This document shows positions 1 to 8,508 of a DNA stretch of 64,000 bases, piece after piece. The DNA is from Betaproteobacteria bacterium SG8_41. Lineage in GTDB: Bacteria; Pseudomonadota; Gammaproteobacteria; Burkholderiales; SG8-41. Within the stretch, counting starts at the first letter, position 1. Each line of letters starts with the position of its first letter. Location: NCBI GenBank assembly GCA_001303585.1, contig LJTT01000014.1:25743-89742 (forward strand). The letters are read 5' to 3'. Both the position numbers and the translations under genes were made by a program. The notes under the pieces are model-generated. The model made no database searches. It saw nothing but the letters and a program-made list of their open reading frames with translations, and was not told the origin of the DNA.

Positions 1-69
1 TCCGGGCACTTCCCGCCAGGCACCCCGTTCCATTAAGCAAAAGGATACTGCGGCGAGCGGGAGCGCTTG

Positions 70-83
70 TTGACCTGCGTCAA
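70..83. promoter_or_regulatory. FNR/DNR-type box 1
   Basis: Perfect TTGAC-CTGC-GTCAA palindrome. It lies about 200 bp before the hibernation factor gene. It may instead serve a leftward gene outside the window, since a class II start on the minus strand would fall near position 35. Confidence 0.7.
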
Positions 84-149
84 CGTGCTTTGCGGCAGCA
101 GTCGAGCAGCGCCCATTTTCCGTCGCCGTCGGGAGCGCCAGCGTAAGAC

Positions 150-163
150 TTGACGTGGATCAA
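150..163. promoter_or_regulatory. FNR/DNR-type box 2
   Basis: Perfect TTGAC-GTGG-ATCAA palindrome. A class II promoter (box centred at -41.5) would start transcription near 198, giving a leader of about 79 nt before the ATG at 277. Confidence 0.75.
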
Positions 164-276
164 CGCTGCGGGCCGCGTTCTGGCGGAGAGTATTTCTGGT
201 GCAATCACACAGCGGGCGGGTGATTGCACGAAGTGTCGTCCGCCCCAGCGCCTCTCACCACCCGGGAGGATCAGGT

Positions 277-843
277 ATGCAAATTCCCCTGCAAATCACG
301 TTTCGCAATCTGGAGCGCTCCGAAGCCATCGCAGCGAAAGTGGAGGAACGCGCCTCGAAACTCGAGCAGTACTACTACGGCATCATCGGTTGTCGCGTTG
401 CGATCGAGTCCGCACACAAGCACCATCGCCGCGGCAATCGTTACCATGTCCGCATCGACGTTACGGTTCCTGACAACAAGCTCATCGCAAGTCGCGAACC
501 GGAAGAGCACCATGCCTACACCGATGTCTATGTCGCCATTCGCGATGCGTTCGACTCCATTCGCCGTCAGCTCGAAGACTACGCGCGCGTGCGCAGGGGC
601 CATGTGAAGGCCCACGAGATTCCAGGCCACGGACAGATCGCGGAGCTCAACGCGGACGAGGGTTATGGCAGGATCGAATCGCCGGGCGGGCGGCTCATCT
701 ACTTCCATCGAAACAGCATCGTCGACGCGGATTTCGACAGCCTGCAAGTCGGGGCGGAGGTGCGCTTCGACGAAGAAATGGGGGAGCGCGGACCGCAGGC
801 AAGCACGGTTTACCTCATCGGCAAGCACCACATCGTTGGCTAA
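277..843 (+). CDS. Ribosome hibernation factor (HPF/RaiA) fused to a cold-shock domain
   Basis: 188 aa. Residues 1-105 resemble the HPF/RaiA/YfiA ribosome-binding fold (beta strand starting QIPLQITFRNLERSEAI, then the basic HKHHRRG segment and the DVYVAIRDAFD helix). Residues 117-183 resemble a cold-shock OB-fold, with GYGRIES and IYFHRNS matching RNP1- and RNP2-like strands and a GPQAS motif near the end. The likely role is to inactivate ribosomes when energy or oxygen is limiting; the cold-shock part would add RNA binding (inferred). The start is placed at 277 because GGGAGGA lies 6 nt upstream; longer in-frame starts would include the leader. Two FNR-type boxes precede it. A second, single-domain homologue is encoded at 5314-5667. 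Confidence 0.85.
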   Translation: MQIPLQITFRNLERSEAIAAKVEERASKLEQYYYGIIGCRVAIESAHKHHRRGNRYHVRIDVTVPDNKLIASREPEEHHAYTDVYVAIRDAFDSIRRQLEDYARVRRGHVKAHEIPGHGQIAELNADEGYGRIESPGGRLIYFHRNSIVDADFDSLQVGAEVRFDEEMGERGPQASTVYLIGKHHIVG

Positions 844-924
844 TCGCCTCAAGCAGAAGGGCGTGACCGGTGACCCGTGACCGGCCATCGAAGGCTAAAG
901 CGCCTTGAAATCAACTGCCGATGA

Positions 925-1141
925 AGTCCAACCCCAAATTCATCTAGCCGCAGACAACCGCAGATTTGGAACACGGAACCCTGAACTTTGAACCCCGAGC
1001 ACCGTTAGGTAACCGCCGATCAACGCCGATAGGCCGAAACGTGACACGGCTCGATCAATAATCCACGTCTCACGATTCACGGAACCGATCAGCGTTTATC
1101 TGCGTGTATCTGCGGTTAAATTCCGATTCACGATTGACGGT
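925..1141. repeat. Interspersed intergenic repeat, locus A
   Basis: Carries both modules of the window-wide repeat. Module 1 is built on CTGCGTTTATCTGCGG/CCGCAGATAAACGCAG words (GCCGCAGACAACCGCAG near 947; GCGTTTATCTGCGTGTATCTGCGG from 1092). Module 2 is built on GATTCACG/GTGAATCG words (CTCACGATTCACGG near 1069; CGATTCACGATTGACGG from 1125). It overlaps the 3' end of ftsH and supplies its last codons. The region 844-924 contains only a short GTGACCCGTGACCGG word array. Confidence 0.7.
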
Positions 1142-2976
1142 GCCGAGGCGGCAACCTCGCGCCGAAACGCCTCCAGATCCTCCTCCACCAGGGTTTCCTT
1201 CTGCAGCAGCGCCTTTGCGCCGCGTTCCAGCACGAGCCGGTGCTCGTTCAGTACCCCCACCGCCCGCTCGAACGCACTCTTCACGATTCCCCTGACGGCG
1301 GTGTCGATCTCCCGCGCGGTCTCCTCGCTGAATTCGCGGCCGCGCGGAATTTCGCCAGGAGCCCCGAGAAACGTGGGACGCTCCGCCTCATAGGTCACGT
1401 GGCCGAGCTCTTCGACCATCCCATATCGCATGACCATACTGCGCGCGATTTCGGTCACCTTGGCGAGATCGTCGGCCGCTCCGGTAGAAAGATGTTCGAA
1501 CACGATCTGCTCGGCCGCCCGTCCGCCGAGGAGAACGGCCATCTTGTTTTCGAGCTCGCCCCGCGTCATGAGATAGCGATCCTCGGTGGGCCGCTGAATG
1601 GTGTAGCCCAGCGCACCGATCCCCCGCGGGATGATCGAGATCTTGTGCACCGGATCCACGCCCGGCAGGCTCATCGCCACGAGCGCGTGGCCCATCTCGT
1701 GGTGCGCGATCACCTCGCGCTCCTTTGCATTGAGTACGCGGTTCTTTTTCTCGAGTCCCGCGACGATGCGCTCGATCGCGCGCGTGAAATCATCCGGCGT
1801 CACCGCTTCCCCCCTGCGGCGCGTCGCCAGCAGCGCCGCTTCGTTGACAAGGTTAGCCAGGTCGGCGCCGGTAAATCCGACGGTGAGGGCGGCGATGCTC
1901 TCCAGGTCCACCTCCGGCGCGAGCTTTACCTTGCGGATATGCGTCTTCAGGATCTGCACGCGCCCCGTGCGGTCCGGCCGGTCGACCAGCACTTGGCGGT
2001 CGAAGCGTCCGGCGCGCAGCAGCGCCGGGTCGAGTATCTCGGGGCGATTCGTCGCCGCGAGCAGCACGAGTCCCGAGCTGGGGTCGAAACCGTCCATTTC
2101 CGACAGCAGCTGATTGAGCGTCTGCTCTTTCTCGTCGTGGCCCCCGAGCGGGAAAGCGCCTCGCGCGCGCCCCAGCGCATCCAGCTCGTCGATGAAGATG
2201 ATGGCCGGCGCTTTCTGCCGCGCCTGCTCGAAGAGGTCCCTCACGCGCGCCGCGCCCACGCCGACGAACATTTCGACGAATTCCGCGCCGCTGATGGAAA
2301 AGAACGGGACCCCCGCCTCCCCGGCAACCGCCCGCGCGAGCAGCGTCTTGCCGGTGCCTGGCGGACCGACCAGAAGTACGCCTTTCGGGATGCGGGCGCC
2401 GAGACGGCCATAGCCCTGGGGACTCTTGAGGAAGGCGATAATTTCTTTCAACTCCTCCTTGGCCTCATCGACGCCCGCCACGTCATCGAAGGTGACTCTC
2501 GTGTCCTTCTCCATGTACACCTTTGCCTTGCTCTTGCCGATGGTGAGGAAACCGCCGCCCATGCCCTGGCTCTGTGCAAACCGGCGCACAATGAACATCC
2601 AGATGCCGATGAAGATAAGCGCCGGAATGGTCCAGGACAGGATGTCCCGGATGAACGTCTGCTCGAGCGCCCCGCCGTATTTGACGTTGTAGCCTTCCAG
2701 GTCCTTCGCGAGATCCGGGTCGACGCGAATGGTGACGAAGCGTGTGTGCCCGCTCGCGGTGGGTTGGCTGAAGGTCCCCTCGATGCGGTTCTCGTAGACA
2801 ACGATTTCACCGACCCGGCCCGCCTTCAGCTGCTGCTGGAACTCGCTGTAAGAAAGTCGCTCGATTCGCTGCGACTGCACCCAAAGGCTCTGCAGCCACA
2901 GGACTGCGAACACCGCCAGGATGAAATATGCGAGATTGATGCGATATTGGCGGTTTACGAAGCGGGGCTTATCCAT
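1096..2976 (-). CDS. ftsH: ATP-dependent zinc metalloprotease FtsH (second-copy type)
   Basis: 626 aa from the chosen start. It is a membrane-anchored AAA+ protease that degrades membrane and soluble proteins. Transmembrane segments lie at about residues 13-32 and 110-130, around an FtsH-extracellular domain. The AAA domain has Walker A GPPGTGKT (204-211), Walker [10 protein letters not shown] (about 259) and a second region of homology near 308-325. The M41 zinc site HEMGH is near 426. The start at 2976 (MDKPRF) fits the family. An upstream in-frame ATG at 3060 has a good Shine-Dalgarno (AGGAAAGG) and would add 28 residues, so the start is uncertain. An FNR-type box lies at 3104-3117. The C-terminal residues [11 protein letters not shown] are encoded by the intergenic repeat rather than by conserved FtsH sequence. 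Confidence 0.93.
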   Translation of the reverse strand: MDKPRFVNRQYRINLAYFILAVFAVLWLQSLWVQSQRIERLSYSEFQQQLKAGRVGEIVVYENRIEGTFSQPTASGHTRFVTIRVDPDLAKDLEGYNVKYGGALEQTFIRDILSWTIPALIFIGIWMFIVRRFAQSQGMGGGFLTIGKSKAKVYMEKDTRVTFDDVAGVDEAKEELKEIIAFLKSPQGYGRLGARIPKGVLLVGPPGTGKTLLARAVAGEAGVPFFSISGAEFVEMFVGVGAARVRDLFEQARQKAPAIIFIDELDALGRARGAFPLGGHDEKEQTLNQLLSEMDGFDPSSGLVLLAATNRPEILDPALLRAGRFDRQVLVDRPDRTGRVQILKTHIRKVKLAPEVDLESIAALTVGFTGADLANLVNEAALLATRRRGEAVTPDDFTRAIERIVAGLEKKNRVLNAKEREVIAHHEMGHALVAMSLPGVDPVHKISIIPRGIGALGYTIQRPTEDRYLMTRGELENKMAVLLGGRAAEQIVFEHLSTGAADDLAKVTEIARSMVMRYGMVEELGHVTYEAERPTFLGAPGEIPRGREFSEETAREIDTAVRGIVKSAFERAVGVLNEHRLVLERGAKALLQKETLVEEDLEAFRREVAASAPSIVNRNLTADTRR

Positions 2977-3103
2977 CGCCGTTTGCACCCGGGTCTGGTT
3001 ATCGTCCTCTCCAAGCGTATCTGCGGCTCTCCAAGCCGCTCCGATCCGCCCCGCAACCATTGCCTTTCCTGACAAATGCTAGGCGTGTGCCTTGCCCGCG
3101 GTC

Positions 3104-3117
3104 TTGATATACGTCAA
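3104..3117. promoter_or_regulatory. FNR/DNR-type box 3
   Basis: Perfect TTGAT-ATAC-GTCAA palindrome upstream of ftsH. The predicted minus-strand start is near 3069. Confidence 0.75.
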
Positions 3118-3217
3118 TAAGCCCGCCGCTTTCAAATGTCTTTGTCCAACAACCACCTTCAAACGCAGGATGGCGCACTGCAGAGCCGTTACCCCGTCCA
3201 TGACGCGCGGTTCAGGT

Positions 3218-3231
3218 TTGACCTAAATCAA
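3218..3231. promoter_or_regulatory. FNR/DNR-type box 4
   Basis: Perfect TTGAC-CTAA-ATCAA palindrome. The predicted plus-strand start near 3266 leaves about 32 nt before the GTG at 3298, which supports that start over the longer ORF beginning at 3136. Confidence 0.75.
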
Positions 3232-3297
3232 GCGTGTCGCGGCCGGCGGGCCTTATCGTATTTACATCCGCTGCAGGCCCCTCAGCCCGAGGACTCC

Positions 3298-3834
3298 GTG
3301 ACCACCACGCCCAGGAGCTTGATCGCCTACGCACCGTACGGAGTGGGGCTGATGTGCGCCTTGGTCTACTTCGAGCGCAATACTGACGTGTATGGGTGGT
3401 GGATCGGCGCCCGCGACTCGGAATATCTCTCGGCCTATTTCAAGCTGGAGCATTTCTTCTCCAGCAAGCCGACCCGCTTCTACGCAAGCGAGGGATCGGA
3501 CCTTTACGGCGGATGGAAGCACCTCTACTCGGCACGCGACACGGAGCTCGACAAGCCCGTGACAGTAGACGATGCGGTGTCGCACGAACTCGAGCGCGTC
3601 CAGGGCATGTTCGTGGCCGAATGGCTGTTCTTCGAGAGTGACCCCGACATTGCAGCCGAGCGTGCCGCATACGACCGCTACAACATGCCCCTGGGTCAGG
3701 TCAACGTGCGGGCCCAGCGTCTGAACAAACTCGACAAACATCACGCGGTCTGGCTCTTCCGCTCGCATGATTTGCAGGCTGACGTCCTGGAGTACCTGCA
3801 GCGGTTCTGGCCGATCGACTACCGCACCACTTAG
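3298..3834 (+). CDS. Hypothetical protein, FNR-box controlled
   Basis: 178 aa soluble protein of no family I recognise. It is rich in aromatic residues (FERNTDVYGWWIGARDSEY, KLEHFFSSKPTRFY), with no signal peptide, membrane span or cysteine pair. The GTG start is chosen because GAGGA lies 4 nt upstream and because the FNR-type box at 3218 would fall inside the coding region of the longer reading. It sits between ftsH and a zinc-ribbon protein in an island of low-oxygen stress genes, so a role in anaerobic survival is possible but unproven. Confidence 0.7.
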   Translation: MTTTPRSLIAYAPYGVGLMCALVYFERNTDVYGWWIGARDSEYLSAYFKLEHFFSSKPTRFYASEGSDLYGGWKHLYSARDTELDKPVTVDDAVSHELERVQGMFVAEWLFFESDPDIAAERAAYDRYNMPLGQVNVRAQRLNKLDKHHAVWLFRSHDLQADVLEYLQRFWPIDYRTT

Positions 3835-3955
3835 TCAACCCCCGCGATCAGTGAACGGTGAACAGTACACGGTGCTCTAAGATTGTATGGGTAATGGAAA
3901 CAGGAGCCTTGTTAGGGTTACCCGTTCGCCGTTTACCGGAAATGAAGGAGACATC

Positions 3956-4477
3956 ATGACCGGACCCGTCAATTTCCGTGCCGGCTTCCGTCCCGTTCGC
4001 CGCGACAAGCTGATCCAGGAGCGAGTCCACGATACCTACAAGGCGCGGGGCAAGCTGCCGGAGCCCACCGTCTGCCCGGATTGCAACGCCGTCCATCACA
4101 AGGGCCGCTGGCAATGGCTGCCGCGTCCGGAGCAGGCGTACCAGCAGGCCTGTCCCGCATGCCATCGCATTCGAGACCGTTTCCCGGCTGGCTATGTGAC
4201 GTTGAGCGGCAGCTTCCTCGGCCTGCACCGGGACGAAATCCTGAATCTCGTGCGCCGCCATGGGGAAAGGGAGGCTAGCGGACACCCGCTCGAGCGCATC
4301 ATCGCGGTCGAACCGCACAACGGCGGCATGCTTGTCACGACGACCGGCATACATCTGGCGCGCAGCCTGGGCGAAGCGCTCGAAAGTGCCTACCAGGGCC
4401 GTCTGGAATTTCACTACAACGACGCGCAGAACCTGTTGCGCGTGGACTGGCAGCGCGGCGAGGGTTCGCGCGACTGA
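3956..4477 (+). CDS. Zinc-ribbon protein resembling the BCAM0308 family
   Basis: 173 aa. Two CxxC pairs (VCPDC and ACPAC) separated by about 30 residues should bind a zinc ion. The C-terminal half is a mixed alpha/beta domain (HPLERIIAVEPHNGGMLVTTTGIHLARSLGEAL). From memory the pattern matches the BCAM0308 family of the Burkholderia lxa island; its biochemical function is not known to me. The ATG at 3956 follows GAAGGAG by 6 nt; the ORF opens 69 nt earlier but has no ribosome site there. Confidence 0.75.
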   Translation: MTGPVNFRAGFRPVRRDKLIQERVHDTYKARGKLPEPTVCPDCNAVHHKGRWQWLPRPEQAYQQACPACHRIRDRFPAGYVTLSGSFLGLHRDEILNLVRRHGEREASGHPLERIIAVEPHNGGMLVTTTGIHLARSLGEALESAYQGRLEFHYNDAQNLLRVDWQRGEGSRD

Positions 4478-4507
4478 CTCCGACGCCCGCGGCAGCCGCG
4501 CTCCTTT

Positions 4508-4723
4508 TTACGGGAACTCCGGCACGGGTCCGCCCGGGACTTCCGGAACCGGGGGTGGTATCTCCGGAGTAATCTCCGGCTGGGGTTCTGGCGGCGTTTG
4601 CGGAATCTCGATCGGCGTTTCCGGCTGCGGCTCCGGCTCTGGCGAAGGGATCTCCGGCGCAGGGCGTTCAGGACTGGTTCTCGGCGCGCCCCAGATCCAG
4701 GCAATACTCTGACGACGCATCAT
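4508..4723 (-). CDS. Small Pro/Glu-rich protein
   Basis: 71 aa from the ATG at 4723, which follows GGAAG by about 6 nt. After a short basic/tryptophan-containing start (MMRRQSIAWIWG) it is almost entirely Pro and Glu in PEP/PEI/PEIPP-like units. Such low-complexity proteins are probably disordered linkers or surface tails. It follows the host-attachment-type gene on the same strand and could end that operon. It may instead be a chance open frame, since the opposite frame is also open. Confidence 0.45.
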   Translation of the reverse strand: MMRRQSIAWIWGAPRTSPERPAPEIPSPEPEPQPETPIEIPQTPPEPQPEITPEIPPPVPEVPGGPVPEFP

Positions 4724-4806
4724 GGCGCGCTTCCATTTTCCCGGCAGTCGCTGCCGTGTTGGCACCACCGGTTTGCTCCATCCCGATCGCGCACCCCTTG
4801 TACTCG

Positions 4807-5301
4807 TCAATCCTGGGAGCGACGCGAGGGGATCATGCAGTTCAACGCGAGGTGATCGCGCAATTCGGCCGCCGTAAGGTGCGAATAATCTTTTGCCAAT
4901 TCCTTCAGTTCGACAGCCGGATTAAGCGCCCGGTGAAGTGGCTCGCGCACCAGACCCAGCAAGCGAGGCTCCGCTACCAGCACGACGCTGCCATGATTCC
5001 AGCCCCGCGTAAACTGCGCCGCATGCTCCGCTATCTCCCGCGCAAAGCGGCGTTCCAGTTCGAGCCGGTGCTGGTCGCGGCGCGCGTCGATCGGGTGGAC
5101 GTCCCCCGCCTGCCGGTTGGTTACGCGCTCGCTCTTGGTGCGACCCGGTGAGTCCTCGCCGTGCGCCCGGTAGTCCGGGTTCACGAGGCTCTCGCGCTCG
5201 ACCAGGCTGACCCGGCCCTGTGCCGAACCGTCCTCGACGACGGCAAACAGCCGCCCCCTTCCGCCATCGGCAACGATGATGCAGGCGTTAGTAGGCTGCA
5301 A
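4807..5301 (-). CDS. Host-attachment-type (baeRF-like) protein
   Basis: 164 aa. The start (NACIIVADGGRGRLFAVVEDG) matches the 'protein required for attachment to host cells' family, whose fold relates to the eRF1-like baeRF group; the name reflects early annotation rather than a proven function. The conserved segment near residue 78 (LELERRFAREIAEHA) is typical. The TTG start at 5301 is preceded by GGAG at 7 nt. It lies 12 bp after the hibernation factor, so it is probably the fourth gene of a minus-strand operon beginning at 6469. Confidence 0.75.
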   Translation of the reverse strand: MQPTNACIIVADGGRGRLFAVVEDGSAQGRVSLVERESLVNPDYRAHGEDSPGRTKSERVTNRQAGDVHPIDARRDQHRLELERRFAREIAEHAAQFTRGWNHGSVVLVAEPRLLGLVREPLHRALNPAVELKELAKDYSHLTAAELRDHLALNCMIPSRRSQD

Positions 5302-5313
5302 CGGCTTGCTCCA

Positions 5314-5667
5314 TCACGGCAGGCGCGCGGCCAGCGGCGCGTTCGCCGCCGCTGACCCGTGCCGGCCGCGGCACCCGTTCAACTGACGTCGGGCGGCGCG
5401 AAACGCCTCGCGCAGCGCGACGTAAATATCTTCGTGATGATCGCGATTCACGACGACCTCGCTTCCCGGCATGCTGATGTCGAGCCGGACCACGAACTGG
5501 TTACCGTGACCGTGACGCTGTTGCGGCACCTCCGCCACTACCCTGCAGCCAATCAATGAGGGAAAGATCTCCGTGAGCTTCCTCACCTTGTCCCGTATGC
5601 GCGCCTCGAGCGCGTCCGAATGCGAAATACCGCGCAGGGTGATCTGGACCGAATCAGCAATCGTCAT
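5314..5667 (-). CDS. Ribosome hibernation promoting factor (short form)
   Basis: 117 aa, HPF/RaiA superfamily: ADSVQITLRGISHSDALEARI at the start, then a conserved IGCRVVAEVPQQRHGHGNQFVVRLDI core and DIYVALREAFRAARRQL helix. It probably binds the 30S subunit and stabilises inactive ribosomes. The start at 5667 follows GGAGGG by about 10 nt; an extra 28 residues upstream (Gly/Asn rich) are judged non-coding. It is co-directional with the CBS protein gene and part of an FNR-box operon. Confidence 0.85.
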   Translation of the reverse strand: MTIADSVQITLRGISHSDALEARIRDKVRKLTEIFPSLIGCRVVAEVPQQRHGHGNQFVVRLDISMPGSEVVVNRDHHEDIYVALREAFRAARRQLNGCRGRHGSAAANAPLAARLP

Positions 5668-5747
5668 CTGCGCATTCCCTCCCGCCTCCTGACCGGCGTT
5701 TGTCGGTGTTGATCCCTGGATGATGCTTCTTGAGCTGTCAGGCGGGC

Positions 5748-6203
5748 TCACCTGCGCGCCTGCACTTCGTGCACCCGCTCGCGCGCGACGATCTTCGCAA
5801 GCTCGGACATCTCCTCGGCGAGCACCTCGAGCAGGTCATCGATCGAAGCGATGCCAACAAGCTGCCCCGCGCCATCGACCACCGGAATCCTGCGCACGCC
5901 CTTGTAGCGCATGATTTCCATTGTCTCGAGCAAGCCCTCGCTCTCGGGCACCGTTACGAGCTCCGTCGCCATGATGTCGCCAACCGTGATCGTCTCGGCA
6001 TCGAGCCCCGGCGCGATGACCTCCACGACGATATCGCGATCGGTAACGATACCCAGCGGAAGACGCTTGTCCCCGTTCATCTGCTCAACGACGACAATGC
6101 TCCCAACGTGGTGCTGGCGCATCAGCTTCGCTCCGGTAGCTACCGTCGCATCGCGAGTGGCAAACACGACATCCCGACTGCAAATCCCGCCTATGGTTGT
6201 CAT
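5748..6203 (-). CDS. CBS-domain pair protein
   Basis: 151 aa made of two CBS motifs (about residues 8-65 and 75-135), with GIVTDRDIVVEVIAPG and RRIPVVDGAGQLVGIASIDDLL as the signature ends. Stand-alone CBS pairs usually bind adenine nucleotides or NAD(H) and act as energy sensors. The start has GGAAGGG 3-8 nt upstream. It follows the small gene ending at 6242 by 38 bp and precedes the hibernation factor by 80 bp. Confidence 0.88.
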   Translation of the reverse strand: MTTIGGICSRDVVFATRDATVATGAKLMRQHHVGSIVVVEQMNGDKRLPLGIVTDRDIVVEVIAPGLDAETITVGDIMATELVTVPESEGLLETMEIMRYKGVRRIPVVDGAGQLVGIASIDDLLEVLAEEMSELAKIVARERVHEVQARR

Positions 6204-6241
6204 GGCACCCTTCCTTTTTTTCGCGTTGCCCCGCCTGTGCC

Positions 6242-6469
6242 TCAGCTATCGTACTCATCAGCTGCAACTATCGCGTCGTGCACCGATTCGAAATCCCTGA
6301 TGATCTGCTCGTAATTGGCCCGGTCGTCGAGAGTGTCGGAAAATATCTCGAACGCACTTACCGCCTGTCGCGGTGCCGACCGCGCGGCGGTTGTGCCTCC
6401 CCGCGGCCGATGCCTGCTGCGCTTGATGGCCCGCCCGCCCCTGACCACGTGGTGCGTCTGGACTCTCAT
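6242..6469 (-). CDS. Small basic hypothetical protein
   Basis: 75 aa: a basic N-terminal half (VRGGRAIKRSRHRPRGG) and an acidic helical tail (FEIFSDTLDDRANYEQIIRDF). No family recognised. The ATG at 6469 follows GGGAGCG. The FNR-type box at 6525 predicts transcription from about 6490, which fits this start and makes it the first gene of the operon through the CBS, hibernation and host-attachment genes. Confidence 0.6.
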   Translation of the reverse strand: MRVQTHHVVRGGRAIKRSRHRPRGGTTAARSAPRQAVSAFEIFSDTLDDRANYEQIIRDFESVHDAIVAADEYDS

Positions 6470-6524
6470 GGCTCGCTCCCGATGACTTCCAGCGTCCATA
6501 ATAGGTCGGGCGAAACCGTGTTCC

Positions 6525-6538
6525 TTGACCTAGATCAA
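6525..6538. promoter_or_regulatory. FNR/DNR-type box 5
   Basis: Perfect TTGAC-CTAG-ATCAA palindrome serving the minus-strand operon that begins at 6469. Confidence 0.75.
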
Positions 6539-6584
6539 CAGACGAAGCGGCATAAGCGGCGAAGAAAAGGCACGCGACCTGACT

Positions 6585-6598
6585 TTGACTTGCGTCAA
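6585..6598. promoter_or_regulatory. FNR/DNR-type box 6
   Basis: Perfect TTGAC-TTGC-GTCAA palindrome. The predicted plus-strand start near 6633 gives a 19-nt leader to the ATG at 6652. Boxes 5 and 6 are 46 bp apart and appear to serve divergent promoters. Confidence 0.75.
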
Positions 6599-6651
6599 CA
6601 ATCCTGCCTCCGAGGGGCGATCTAATGGACCGCGCCCCGAAGGAAGCAGTC

Positions 6652-6855
6652 ATGCCCTGGACCGGTTCGCGATATCCACGCTCGATGACAGGTCTTCCCG
6701 CGGGCGTGCGCAGAAAAGCGATCGCCATTGCGAACGCGCTCCTCGAAGCGGGCTGTGACGACGGGCGGGCAATCCGGATCGCGATCGCGCAGGCCAAACG
6801 CTGGGCGGGCGCTCACCGGTTTCGAAAACAGGGTCAGCCCGGGCCGCGAGGCTGA
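6652..6855 (+). CDS. Small conserved protein (YPxSMxxL / KAIxIANALL type)
   Basis: 67 aa. The pattern RYPRSMTGLPAGVRRKAIAIANALL followed by GRAIRIAIAQAKRWA matches a short helical module known from small bacterial proteins, sometimes attached to DUF2188; its function is not established. The start at 6652 is chosen over 6625 because AAGGA lies 7 nt before it and because the FNR-type box predicts transcription from about 6633. Confidence 0.65.
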   Translation: MPWTGSRYPRSMTGLPAGVRRKAIAIANALLEAGCDDGRAIRIAIAQAKRWAGAHRFRKQGQPGPRG

Positions 6856-6893
6856 CCGCGACCGGGACTCGCCGCAGGCGGCCGATCGCGGCG

Positions 6894-8327
6894 TCAGCCC
6901 TTGATGCAGACCTTCGGCCGCAGAAATGCGACGCGGCGCGCGAGTCCGGCCCGCTCGGTCGCCTCGGCCACGAGATCGACGTCTTTGTAAGCCCCGGGCG
7001 CCTCCTCGGCCACCCCGCGCATCGAGCGCGTGCGGATGAGAATCCCTTTTTCAGCAAGCTCGTCGACAAGCTGACGCCCGCGCCATTGCTTGAGCGCCTG
7101 GTGGCGGCTCATCGCGCGGCCGGCTCCGTGGCTCGCCGAGGCGAATGCGCGCTGCTCGCTCTCGGCACTTCCTGCCAGAATATACGAGCCGGTTCCCATG
7201 CTTCCGCCAATGATGACCGGCTGCCCCGTCTCGCGATAGCGCTCGGGCACATCCGGATGCCCGGGGCCGAAAGCGCGCGTCGCGCCCTTGCGATGCACGT
7301 AGAGCAGTCGCTCCTGTCCCTCCACCTGGTGGCGCTCCGCCTTGCAGGTGTTGTGCGACACGTCAAAAAGGGTATCAAGGCTGGCGCCCCGGATGATGCG
7401 CGCGAACGCCGCGCGCGTCAGATGCGCAAGAATCTGACGGTTTGCGAGCGCGCAATTCATGGCAGCGTTCATTGCCCCGATGTATTGCCGGCCCTCCGGC
7501 GTATTGATGGGCGCGCAGGCAAGCTCGCGATCCGGCAGCGCAATGCCCAGGCGGCTGGCCGCCTTCGCGAGACTGACCAGGTAATCGGTTCCGATCTGGT
7601 GCCCCAGCCCGCGCGAGCCGCAGTGAATCGAGACGATGATCTGGCCTTCGCTCAGGCCGTATGCCCTCGCCGCCGCCGCGTCATGAATGCGGTCGACGAC
7701 CTGAACCTCGAGGTAGTGGTTTCCCGATCCGAGCGTTCCCATCTCGCCGCGCTGGCGTTTCTTCGCAAGCGCCGAAACGTTGTCGGGCACCGGTCCGGCC
7801 ATGCGACCGCGCTCTTCGATAAACTCGAGATCCGCAGACTCGCCGTAGCCCCGCTCCACTGCCCAGCGGGCGCCACCCGCCAGCACCTTGTCCAGTTCGG
7901 CGGTGCCGAGCTTGAGGTCCCCTTCCTCACCCACACCGGCAGGAATCTTCTCGGACAACTCGCGCGCAAGTGAGGGCAACGCCCCGGTAATGCCACTCAG
8001 CTCCAGGTTGCTGCGCAGGCAGCGTATGCCGCATGAAATGTCGAAGCCGACACCGCCGGCCGAGATGATGCCCCCCTGATCGGGATCGAACGCGGCAACG
8101 CCCCCGATTGGAAAGCCGTAGCCCCAGTGCGCATCGGGCATCGTCATTGCCGGCCCGACCAGGCCGGGCAAGCGCGCGACATTGGTGATCTGCTCGAGCA
8201 CCTTGTTATCCATGGTTTCGAGCAGCTCGCGATTGCCGTAGAGCTTGACGTCGCTGCGCGCCTCCCCCGGCGCAAGCGGCACGGTCCACGACCAGTCGTC
8301 GAGTTGCTTAAGTCGGGAGATATCCAT
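6894..8327 (-). CDS. rtcB: RNA-splicing ligase RtcB
   Basis: 477 aa. A GTP- and Mn-dependent ligase that joins RNA 2',3'-cyclic phosphate (or 3'-phosphate) ends to 5'-OH ends. Visible family motifs are MPDAHWGYGFPIGG near residue 63, the metal-binding GGVGFDISCG (Asp and Cys near 96-99), HCGSRGLGHQ, DVSHNTCKAE and the KGATRAFGPGH segment carrying the guanylylated histidine. The ATG at 8327 is used; a TTG two codons upstream is also possible. No clear ribosome site is seen. The archease gene lies upstream on the same strand behind an FNR-type box, separated by a repeat. Confidence 0.92.
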   Translation of the reverse strand: MDISRLKQLDDWSWTVPLAPGEARSDVKLYGNRELLETMDNKVLEQITNVARLPGLVGPAMTMPDAHWGYGFPIGGVAAFDPDQGGIISAGGVGFDISCGIRCLRSNLELSGITGALPSLARELSEKIPAGVGEEGDLKLGTAELDKVLAGGARWAVERGYGESADLEFIEERGRMAGPVPDNVSALAKKRQRGEMGTLGSGNHYLEVQVVDRIHDAAAARAYGLSEGQIIVSIHCGSRGLGHQIGTDYLVSLAKAASRLGIALPDRELACAPINTPEGRQYIGAMNAAMNCALANRQILAHLTRAAFARIIRGASLDTLFDVSHNTCKAERHQVEGQERLLYVHRKGATRAFGPGHPDVPERYRETGQPVIIGGSMGTGSYILAGSAESEQRAFASASHGAGRAMSRHQALKQWRGRQLVDELAEKGILIRTRSMRGVAEEAPGAYKDVDLVAEATERAGLARRVAFLRPKVCIKG

Positions 8328-8374
8328 CGTCAAACCCGCTGTGCTCTCGAAAATGGGTCAGACCCGAAAACCCA

Positions 8375-8508
8375 TTGGCCACGGAATCACACGGAAAAGA
8401 TCTAAAAGCAGCCCGGTGAGCCTTTCGTGACTGTCCGTGTGTTTCCGTGTATTTCCGTGGCCATGGTGTTTACGTTTCACGATTCGCGTTTCACGTTTCA
8501 CGACACAT
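8375..8508. repeat. Interspersed intergenic repeat, locus B
   Basis: Lies between archease and rtcB. It has the GTGAAACG/GATTCACG module (TTTCACGATTCGCGTTTCACGTTTCACG, 8474-8502) and a different companion, TCCGTGTGTTTCCGTGTATTTCCGTGG (8435-8461), echoed by CCACGGAATCACACGG near 8379. It therefore interrupts a likely two-gene operon. Confidence 0.65.

Noticed and set aside
1240..3072. 610-aa plus-strand ORF opposite ftsH
   Set aside because: Arg/His/Asp-rich antisense reading of a clear FtsH; high GC leaves the reverse frame open.
3136..3297. Upstream extension of the unknown protein starting at 3136
   Set aside because: It would contain the FNR-type box; the GTG at 3298 has a ribosome site.
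8435..8461. The TCCGTGT repeat run as a CRISPR or iteron array
   Set aside because: Units are too short and uneven and there is no replication gene nearby; grouped with the interspersed repeats.
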